Shown here one piece after another: positions 58,731-64,000 of a stretch of DNA of 64,000 bases (the first letter of the stretch is position 1; every line of letters starts with the position of its first letter). The stretch is from positions 1 to 64,000 of the forward strand of contig NZ_NKCN01000026.1 in assembly GCF_002245535.1 (NCBI RefSeq), read 5' to 3'. The DNA is from Mycobacterium lehmannii. GTDB lineage: Bacteria > Actinomycetota > Actinomycetes > Mycobacteriales > Mycobacteriaceae. The notes under the pieces are model-generated. The model worked only from the letters and a program-made list of their open reading frames with translations. It was not told the origin of the DNA and ran no database searches. A program made the position numbers and the translations under genes.

Positions 58731-58801
58731 GTCACCGAAACCCCTCGCTTGCGTAACGGTTGAGTCACTGCCACACGTGTCACTTGAGTCACATCAGTAA
58801 C
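58731..58801 (+). promoter_or_regulatory. Cluster of six GTMAC boxes upstream of the Ala/Pro-rich exported genes
   Basis: GTCAC or GTAAC begins at 58731, 58753, 58764, 58779, 58788 and 58797. The first three are spaced 22 and 11 bases, that is on one face of the helix. TTGAGTCAC occurs twice (58760 and 58784). Direct GTMAC repeats with 11-base phasing resemble the reported MtrA recognition pattern. They lie 50-120 bases upstream of ATG 58850. Confidence 0.45.
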
Positions 58802-58849
58802 TCCGTAGCTTCGGGCGAAGACGTGCCGACACAACTGATTGGGAGAACC

Positions 58850-59419
58850 ATGCGCAGCACCGGAAAACTGTTCGCGACCACCATGATCGCCGCGGCGGGA
58901 GCGGTCTCGGCCGCGCTGGCGCTGAGCGCCACCGCCACCGCCCAGCCCGCGGCGCCGGCGCCCGCGCCCAGCGTGCCGGGGTTGCCGCTTATCCAGCAGT
59001 TGGCGTCGAACCCGGCCGCGGCGACGCAGCTCATGCAGGGCTTCACCTCGCTGCTGAACACCGCTCAGGCCCCCGCCGCCCCGGCCGCGACGCCTCCGTC
59101 GGCGACGGCGACCGTCACCCTTCCGCAGCCGCCGTCATCGCTGCCCGGTATGCCCGCGGCGCCGGCGGCACCCGCAGCCACGCCTGCGGCCGCACCGGCC
59201 AACCCGGCCAACCTGCTGTCCAACCTGCCGACCGGGCTGGCCTCGCTGCTGCCTGAGGGAACGCCGTTGACCGGCCTCCTGCCCGCCGCCGCACAGGCGG
59301 CCACGCCGGCGGCCGCCGCACCCGCCGCGGCCGCTCCGGCCGCCGCACCTGCCGCAGCCCCGGCACTGCCCAGCGCGGGCATGGCGCCGCTGCTGATGCC
59401 GCTGTCGGCTCTTCCGTGA
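58850..59419 (+). CDS. Exported Ala/Pro-rich protein (Rv1158c-like)
   Basis: The protein has 189 residues from ATG 58850, after GGGAGAACC. The signal peptide is MRSTGKLFATTMIAAAGAVS with cleavage near ATA/QP. The mature protein is Ala/Pro-rich with a conserved short helix region, LPLIQQLASNPAAATQLMQGF and a later LLSNLPTGLASLLPEGTPL. No catalytic motif is seen. It and the following gene form a conserved tandem (Rv1158c-Rv1157c) of surface or wall-associated proteins of unknown role. Confidence 0.85.
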   Translation: MRSTGKLFATTMIAAAGAVSAALALSATATAQPAAPAPAPSVPGLPLIQQLASNPAAATQLMQGFTSLLNTAQAPAAPAATPPSATATVTLPQPPSSLPGMPAAPAAPAATPAAAPANPANLLSNLPTGLASLLPEGTPLTGLLPAAAQAATPAAAAPAAAAPAAAPAAAPALPSAGMAPLLMPLSALP

Positions 59420-59481
59420 TCCGCGGGGCGACGCCGAACCACCCACTGGCAGACACGACCACTACAACCTCTGAGGGAGCC

Positions 59482-60486
59482 ATGTCAGCTCGAAGGATGT
59501 TCGCCAACGTCGCCCTCGCGATCGGCTCATCGGCCACGCTGCTCGCCAGCGGCGTGACCGGTGTGGCCGGCGCCGAACCCGCGCCCCCGGCGCCGATCGA
59601 CGGCCTGCAGGCGCCCGGACTGACCGCGGTCCAGGGCATCAGCCCGGCGATCCAGCAGGCCGCCGCTGATCCCACGAATGCCGCGTCGACGCTGATGGCC
59701 GCGGCCGCGGTGTTCGCCGGTGACGCGGTCGCGCCCACCGAGTCGCGCAATGTCGCGTCGGCGGTCAACCAGTTCGTCGCGCACAATCCCGCACCCGGCG
59801 CGGTGCCGGGCGAGCAGGCGCATCTGCCGGCCGGGATCAATCCGGCTCACGCTGTCGGACCCGTACCGGACGCGGTGCCCGCACCCGAGGTGCCGCCCAC
59901 ACCTGCGGCCGCTCCCGCTCCGGCGCCTGCGGCTGCACCGGTGGCCGTTGCCGCGGCGCCCGCACCCGAGGCCGCACCGGCTCCAGCACCCGCACCGGCT
60001 CCGGAGGCCGGGCCTGCCCCGGGTCCAGCACCCGCACCGGCTCCTGCCGCCGCGCCCGGCCCCGGCTTCGGCCCGGACGCCCCGCCGACGCAGGACTTCA
60101 TGTACCCGTCGATCAGCAACGGTTGCCTCGGCGACGGCGGAAACGTACTCGCCACCGCGATTTCGGTGGCCGGGCCCGCGAAGATCCCGACTCCGGGCCC
60201 CGGTCCGGGTCAGACCGCTTACGTGTTCACCGCGGTCGGCACGCCGGGTCCGGCTGCCGAGCAGAAGTTGCCGCTCAACGTCACCTGGGTCAACCTGACC
60301 ACCGGTAAGTCGGGCAGCGCCACGCTGAAGCCGCGCTCGGATATCAACCCCGAGGGGCCGACCACTCTGACCGCGATCGCCGACACCGGCTCGGGCAGCA
60401 TCTTGTCGACCATCTTCGGACAGGTCACGACCACCGAACGGCAGTGCCAGTTCATGCCGACGATCGGCTCGACGGTCGTTCCGTAA
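59482..60486 (+). CDS. Exported Ala/Pro-rich protein with a C-terminal folded domain (Rv1157c-like)
   Basis: The protein has 334 residues from ATG 59482, preceded by GAGGGAGCC. The signal peptide is SARRMFANVALAIGSSATLL, cleaved after VAGA. A helical segment resembling that of the upstream gene (ISPAIQQAAADPTNAASTL) is followed by a long Pro/Ala linker (about 145-215). The folded C-terminal domain contains DFMYPSISNGCLGDGGN and TERQCQFMPT with one likely disulfide. It is a tandem paralogue-like partner of the preceding gene, 62 bases apart. The function is unknown. Confidence 0.85.
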   Translation: MSARRMFANVALAIGSSATLLASGVTGVAGAEPAPPAPIDGLQAPGLTAVQGISPAIQQAAADPTNAASTLMAAAAVFAGDAVAPTESRNVASAVNQFVAHNPAPGAVPGEQAHLPAGINPAHAVGPVPDAVPAPEVPPTPAAAPAPAPAAAPVAVAAAPAPEAAPAPAPAPAPEAGPAPGPAPAPAPAAAPGPGFGPDAPPTQDFMYPSISNGCLGDGGNVLATAISVAGPAKIPTPGPGPGQTAYVFTAVGTPGPAAEQKLPLNVTWVNLTTGKSGSATLKPRSDINPEGPTTLTAIADTGSGSILSTIFGQVTTTERQCQFMPTIGSTVVP

Positions 60487-60525
60487 CGTCTGCCTCAACC
60501 CCCGCGGGCCCACACACACATCCCC

Positions 60526-60585
60526 GCGAGCGGCCGTGTTGCACCACGACACGCCGCGCCGGCGCGTGCAAATGCGGTCGCTCGC
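60526..60585 (-). repeat. Interspersed palindromic element, copy B
   Basis: This 60-base copy lies between GCGAGCG and its complement. On the minus strand it reads GCGAGCGACCGCATTTGCAC at the start, CGCGGCGTGTCGT in the middle and AACACGGCCGCTCGC at the end. It aligns without gaps to copies C and D. It is just downstream of the Rv1157c-like gene. Confidence 0.8.
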
Positions 60586-60664
60586 CGGATCAGTAGTCGT
60601 CAGACCGACGCTTTGGCTGATTCGCCGGCTCGCGATCGACCATTGCGTCGGTTTGGAATCAGGA

Positions 60665-60811
60665 TCAGTAGGCCATGAAGAGGATCGCGTCCCGGTCGTA
60701 ATCGCGGCCGGGATGCGACTCGGACAGATGCGCCTGGGCCTTCTCGACCAGGTCCTCCTCGTCCTTACCGACAATCGCTTCGCCACACGGGCAGTTCAGG
60801 TGCGTCTTCAT
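60665..60811 (-). CDS. Small DUF1059 family protein
   Basis: The protein has 48 residues on the minus strand, starting MKTHLNCPCGEAIVGKDEED and ending DRDAILFMAY, with GGTGGGGAT before ATG 60811. CPCG and the later HLSESH fit the DUF1059 pattern, a small Cys/His protein of about 50-60 residues found across actinobacteria. The function is unknown; zinc binding is plausible. It diverges from the nitroreductase gene, 47 bases away. Confidence 0.85.
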   Translation of the reverse strand: MKTHLNCPCGEAIVGKDEEDLVEKAQAHLSESHPGRDYDRDAILFMAY

Positions 60812-60858
60812 ATCCCCACCTTCGCATAGGTCGCCACCGACAGGCCCAAGATATAGCC

Positions 60859-61527
60859 ATGGATCTCAACGACGTCATGCGCACGACGGCTGCAGTGCGC
60901 GAGTACACCGGCGACCCGCTGCCCGACGACGTCCTCGAGCGCATCCTCGACAATGCCCGCTTCGCGCCGAGCGGCGGCAACCGCCAGGGCACTCGGGTCG
61001 TCGTGGTGCGCGATACCGCAACACGCGAGGCGCTGATCGAATGCGCGATACCCGGGGCCAAGCGCTACATCGCGCAGCTGCGCAACGGCGAAAGCCCGTG
61101 GAATCCGTTGCATCCCTGTCGGGTTGACGAGCAGACCATCGCGGCGGTCAACGTGCCGAACCAGTCTCCGCTGCGCACCGCCGAGGTGGTGCTGGTGGTC
61201 TGCGTCGATCTCGGCGTCGTGGCCGCGTTCGATCAGCACCTCAACCGTGTGGGTCTGGTCGCGGGCGCCTCGGTGTACCCGTTCGTCTGGAACATCCTGC
61301 TGGCAGCCCGCAACGAGGGGTACGGCGGTGTGCTCACCACCGCCGCCGTCGCCGAAGAGCCGCGGGTTCGTGAGTTGCTGGGCATCCCGGACAACTACGC
61401 GGTCGCCGCTGTACTACCGCTCGGTAGGCCGGTCCGCCAACTGACGAGGTTGACCCGCAAACCCGTCGCCGAGATCGCCACCAGGGAGCGCTTCGACGGC
61501 AAGCCGTTCACAGACCGCGAGCGGTGA
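60859..61527 (+). CDS. Nitroreductase-family FMN oxidoreductase
   Basis: The protein has 222 residues. The N-terminal MRTTAAVREYTGDPLPDDVLERIL and ARFAPSGGNRQGTRVVVV form the FMN phosphate site. Later NILLAARNEGYGGVLTT is the conserved interface helix. The C-terminus PVAEIATRERFDGKPF resembles mycobacterial nitroreductase-like proteins that reduce quinones or nitro compounds with NAD(P)H. The substrate is unknown. It overlaps the convergent hydrolase by 20 bases. Confidence 0.88.
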   Translation: MDLNDVMRTTAAVREYTGDPLPDDVLERILDNARFAPSGGNRQGTRVVVVRDTATREALIECAIPGAKRYIAQLRNGESPWNPLHPCRVDEQTIAAVNVPNQSPLRTAEVVLVVCVDLGVVAAFDQHLNRVGLVAGASVYPFVWNILLAARNEGYGGVLTTAAVAEEPRVRELLGIPDNYAVAAVLPLGRPVRQLTRLTRKPVAEIATRERFDGKPFTDRER

Positions 61528-62323
61528 GCCACGCGTCGATGTGGCGGGCTACCTCGGCCCAACCCGATTCGAGCATCATGTTGTGCCCCATATCCGGGAA
61601 GATCTCGGCCTGGCCGCCATACGCCCTCGCGGTCGCGTCGACCTCCGCGCGTGTGATCGCGCCGTCGAGTTCCGCGCCAAGAACAAGGACGGGTGTCGTC
61701 ACGCTCTCGGGACTGGCGATCGGACGGAAGGTGTCGAATGCGACCCGAAGGCTCTCGTTAGCGACCAGCGCCGCGTAGCGAGCCACGTCCGACTCGGCGG
61801 TGTTCTGCGAGTAGAACAACCCGCGGGCGACGGTCGGCGTATTGAACCCGTAGGCGGCATCACCCGTCAGCATGTTCCTGAACATCAGCCACGGATGTCG
61901 CCGCATCAAGCGCTGCGCGAAGCCACGGCTGCCGCGAACGGACGCGGACGCCAACAAGACGGCCGCCGCTGCGTCATTGCGCTGGAGATACTTCTGGACG
62001 ATGAACCCGCCCATCGAGTGGCCGACGAGGATTGGCGCCACAGGCAATTGCGCAATGACACTTTCGACGTCGTCGATGTAGTCGGTCAGCGAACAGAGCC
62101 TGAATCGCTTCGGCACGGCACTGGCGCCGTGGCCTCGCAGGCTGACCGCCACTGCGCGATAACCGTTCTCGGCGAAGAAACCGAGGAAGTTCTCCCAGCA
62201 CCATGCGGCGTGCCAGGCGCCGTGGATGAAGAGTAGCGGTGTCGGATGGCGAGAAGTGGTCGTGCCCGCCTCGAGCACTTCCAGCCCGGCCAAGCGGATA
62301 GGGTCCAGGACTTCGTCAGCCAT
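61508..62323 (-). CDS. Alpha/beta-hydrolase
   Basis: The protein has 271 residues from ATG 62323. The nucleophile elbow is VGHSMGGF (Ser at about 103). LLFIHGAWHAAWCWENF supplies the oxyanion hole, LVLGAELDGAI the acid, and FPDMGHNMML the catalytic His. It is a soluble serine hydrolase of the lipase/esterase class. Sequence cannot tell esterase, lactonase or dehalogenase-like use apart. It starts 142 bases from the divergent recombinase fragment. Confidence 0.88.
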   Translation of the reverse strand: MADEVLDPIRLAGLEVLEAGTTTSRHPTPLLFIHGAWHAAWCWENFLGFFAENGYRAVAVSLRGHGASAVPKRFRLCSLTDYIDDVESVIAQLPVAPILVGHSMGGFIVQKYLQRNDAAAAVLLASASVRGSRGFAQRLMRRHPWLMFRNMLTGDAAYGFNTPTVARGLFYSQNTAESDVARYAALVANESLRVAFDTFRPIASPESVTTPVLVLGAELDGAITRAEVDATARAYGGQAEIFPDMGHNMMLESGWAEVARHIDAWLTARGL

Positions 62324-62465
62324 GCCAAGCAGTGTGCTCCGTCTCGACCCCGGCACCATGCGTAATCCACTACTTCATCTCTCGTTTATCGACGTCCGGT
62401 AACGGTTCGGCGCAAACATCACGGCGTCGCTTTCGGGACGACCTGCCTCGTGCGATCTTGGGAAC

Positions 62466-62846
62466 GTGACCTGCACGCTGGGCTACGCCACAGCAAGCAC
62501 CGCCGAGCAGGGCCTCGAGGGTCAGCTCGCGGCGCTCAACGCTGCAGGTGTCGACCCCCGACGGGTGTTCACCGACCGGCTTTCTGATTCCGCCGACCGC
62601 ATCGGCGCGGGCCTACACTCCATGTTGAGCTACGCCCGTTCCGGCGACACCATCGTCGTGGTCGCGCTCGACCGGCTCGGCCGCACCGGAACCGAGGTCA
62701 CCCGCACCATCGCCGAACTCTGCGAACGCGGCCTTCGGCTTCGCACTCTCAAAGAGGGCCTCGACACCGGGACCTCCACCGGCCGCGTCGTCGCATCCGT
62801 CATCAAGACGCTGGCCCGCCTGGATTCCGAGGACGCCGCGGTCTAA
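62466..62846 (+). CDS. Degenerate serine-recombinase (resolvase) catalytic domain
   Basis: This 126-residue protein starts at GTG 62466. It aligns along the resolvase N-domain: LGYATASTAEQGLEGQLAAL, SDSADRIGAGLHSML and VVALDRLGRTGTEV. The nucleophilic Ser11 and the LDRLGR arginines are kept, but the usual Arg of YARVST is Thr. The protein stops where the long E-helix and the DNA-binding HTH should begin. Recombination is therefore unlikely. It may be a domesticated remnant with another role, or decay in progress. Its stop overlaps that of the convergent HhH-GPD gene. Confidence 0.75.
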   Translation: MTCTLGYATASTAEQGLEGQLAALNAAGVDPRRVFTDRLSDSADRIGAGLHSMLSYARSGDTIVVVALDRLGRTGTEVTRTIAELCERGLRLRTLKEGLDTGTSTGRVVASVIKTLARLDSEDAAV

Positions 62847-63421
62847 CCCTTTGCGGCCTTGGCGGCTGCCTTCGCCTGCTTCTTGTACGACCGCACCTTC
62901 TCCAGCGAACCGGCGTCGACAACGTCGGCCACCGACCGGTACGAGCCCGCCTTGCCGTAGTCGCCGGCGGCCTTGCGCCAACCTTCGGGGGTCACGCCGT
63001 ACTGCTTGCCGAGCAGAGCCAGAAAGATCTTCGCCTTCTGCTCCCCGAACCCCGGCAGGGCCTTGAGCCGACGCAGCACCTCGGCGCCGTCCGGGTCGCC
63101 CTCGGTCCACAGCGCGGCCGCATCACCGCCGTAGCGATCGACGATCAACTGCGCCAGCGCCTGTACCCGTTTAGCCATCGAACCCGGAAACCGGTGGATT
63201 GCAGGGGTTTTCGAGCACAGCTCAACGAACTTCTCGGGGTCGTAGTCGGCGATCTCGCGGACATCGAAGCCACCGAGGCGGTCCGCGATCTTCTTCGGAC
63301 CTGCGAACGCCGCCTCCATCGGGTACTGCTGATCGAGCAGCATCCCGGTCAACAATGCGAACGGGTTGGATTCCAGCAGCGCGTCGGCCGCGGGATCTTG
63401 GACAAGCTGCAGTTTCGCCAC
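62843..63421 (-). CDS. HhH-GPD superfamily base-excision repair protein (Rv1156-like)
   Basis: This 192-residue protein has the helix-hairpin-helix with LKALPGFGEQKAKIFLALLG near residues 115-135. The N-terminal NPFALLTGMLLDQQYPMEAAF matches the first glycosylase helix. The catalytic Asp/Lys of classic EndoIII-type enzymes is not evident, and no Fe-S cysteines are present, so the reaction is uncertain. Length matches Rv1156. The C-terminus is Lys/Ala-rich. It is probably a DNA glycosylase or a structural relative. Confidence 0.88.
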   Translation of the reverse strand: MAKLQLVQDPAADALLESNPFALLTGMLLDQQYPMEAAFAGPKKIADRLGGFDVREIADYDPEKFVELCSKTPAIHRFPGSMAKRVQALAQLIVDRYGGDAAALWTEGDPDGAEVLRRLKALPGFGEQKAKIFLALLGKQYGVTPEGWRKAAGDYGKAGSYRSVADVVDAGSLEKVRSYKKQAKAAAKAAKG

Positions 63422-63532
63422 GACGCCAGTCTAGATCCGAGGTTTGGGCTTAGAGTTGCCTGGCAATCAGCTGAATGTGACGCGCGTCTCCCGGCTGCGC
63501 ACACGCAACGACATCTAGATCAGGAGTCGCCC

Positions 63533-63883
63533 GTGCCCGAGACGCAACGATCATCCTCGGGCACCGCGGTCAGCGGCGACGAATTTCGGGCCGTGCAGGC
63601 CAGCCCGGAGTTTCAGGAACTGCGGAGCCGGCTGCGACGCTTTGTCTTCCCGATGAGCGCGGTGTTTCTCATCTGGTATGCCGCCTACGTGATTCTGGGC
63701 GCGTTCGCCCACGACTTCATGGCCATCAAGGTGTGGGGCGACATCAACGTCGGCCTGTTGATCGGCGTCGGTCAGTTCGTCTCCACGTTCGTGATCACCG
63801 GCCTGTACGTACGCTTCGCCAACCGCGAGCTCGACCCGCGGGCCGAGGCCATCCGCACCAAACTGGAAGGCGGTGCGGTATGA
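63533..63883 (+). CDS. DUF485 membrane protein, small partner of an acetate-type symporter
   Basis: The protein has 116 residues from GTG 63533, after AGGAGTCGCC. It has two transmembrane helices in the DUF485 pattern: RRFVFPMSAVFLIWYAAYVIL, then VWGDINVGLLIGVGQFVSTF. DUF485 genes (YjcH type) almost always precede a sodium/solute symporter of the ActP family. Here the next reading frame overlaps by 4 bases (ATGA). Its exact role in transport is unknown. Confidence 0.9.
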   Translation: MPETQRSSSGTAVSGDEFRAVQASPEFQELRSRLRRFVFPMSAVFLIWYAAYVILGAFAHDFMAIKVWGDINVGLLIGVGQFVSTFVITGLYVRFANRELDPRAEAIRTKLEGGAV

Positions 63884-64000
63884 CCACCTTGCTGGCCGTG
63901 GACCCGAACGTCGGCAACCCCGCCGCCAACATCGGCATCTTCGGGCTGTTCGTCGCGGTGACGCTGTACATCGTGATCCGCGCGAGCAAGCGCAACGCCA
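63880..64000 (+). CDS. Start of a sodium/solute (ActP-type) symporter, 3' end outside window
   Basis: The reading frame opens at ATG 63880, overlapping the DUF485 stop, and runs off the window after 40 codons. The visible part is MTTLLAVDPNVGNPAANIGI followed by the first membrane helix. Its identity rests mainly on context (DUF485 immediately upstream) and the N-terminal helix, not on catalytic motifs. It would take up acetate or another short carboxylate. Confidence 0.65.
   Translation, partial: MTTLLAVDPNVGNPAANIGIFGLFVAVTLYIVIRASKRNA

Noticed and set aside
1..64000. tRNA, rRNA or a complete insertion sequence.
   Set aside because: No cloverleaf-like segment, rRNA core sequence or transposase gene with terminal repeats was found by eye in the spacers.

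Overview
The window is a piece of a mycobacterial chromosome, most likely a rapid-growing Mycolicibacterium-type species. The evidence is high G+C, frequent GTG/TTG starts, and a gene order I recognise as the reverse of the M. tuberculosis interval from about Rv1156 to Rv1232c. Locus names quoted here come from memory of gene order and protein sequence; no search was run.

Layout. 1-9.0 kb: two DUF4190 membrane proteins, a CitE-like lyase, an MgtE-N/CBS protein, a DUF1003 protein, an exported lytic transglycosylase, the Fe-S carrier ATPase Mrp, an exported protein, TatB and HtrA. 9.0-15.2 kb: the envelope-stress module RseA/SigE, an O-methyltransferase, and a TetR-controlled ABC efflux operon. 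15.2-17.0 kb: an accessory islet with an hsdM remnant and a 13E12-type HNH protein. 17.2-26.6 kb: glycogen and glucan genes (glgC, glgM, gpgS), tagA, folP2, fadD6 and a LOG-family enzyme. 26.6-33.2 kb: a LuxR-type ATPase without an HTH, three putative type VII secretion substrates, and an ABC-F protein with a leader that could regulate translation. 33.2-45.3 kb: lysine/DAP genes (dapE, dapD, dapC), fadD36, the proline catabolic unit (prodh, pruA and its PucR-type regulator) and ferredoxin fdxC. 45.5-56.5 kb: a yceI gene with a frameshift, fbiC (F420), mshB (mycothiol), lpqW (lipoglycan control) and typA. 56.5-64 kb: mutT2, a pterin dehydratase, pimE, two Ala/Pro-rich exported proteins, a nitroreductase, a hydrolase, a degenerate serine recombinase, an HhH-GPD protein and the start of a DUF485/acetate-symporter operon.

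How the genes work together. Much of the region concerns the cell envelope: stress sensing (SigE, RseA, HtrA), export (TatB), mannoside synthesis (PimE, LpqW), methylglucose polysaccharide priming (GpgS), alpha-glucan supply (GlgC, GlgM) and peptidoglycan precursors (DapC, DapD, DapE). Redox cofactors form a second theme (FbiC, MshB, FdxC, the proline enzymes).

The most unusual features are non-coding or accessory. A 60-61 bp interspersed palindromic element occurs four times, once across the start of a lipoprotein gene. There is a 60-bp tandem repeat with a dispersed relative, an ABC-F leader whose tiny reading frame can pair with the start codon, a trio of ESX-substrate-like genes, and a cluster of GTMAC boxes upstream of an exported-protein pair. 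No rRNA, tRNA, complete insertion sequence or CRISPR array was seen. No gene-free stretch exceeds 300 bases; the largest gaps (17015-17250, 45345-45587, 46755-46968, 49549-49762) hold nothing I recognise beyond the repeats and sites listed.
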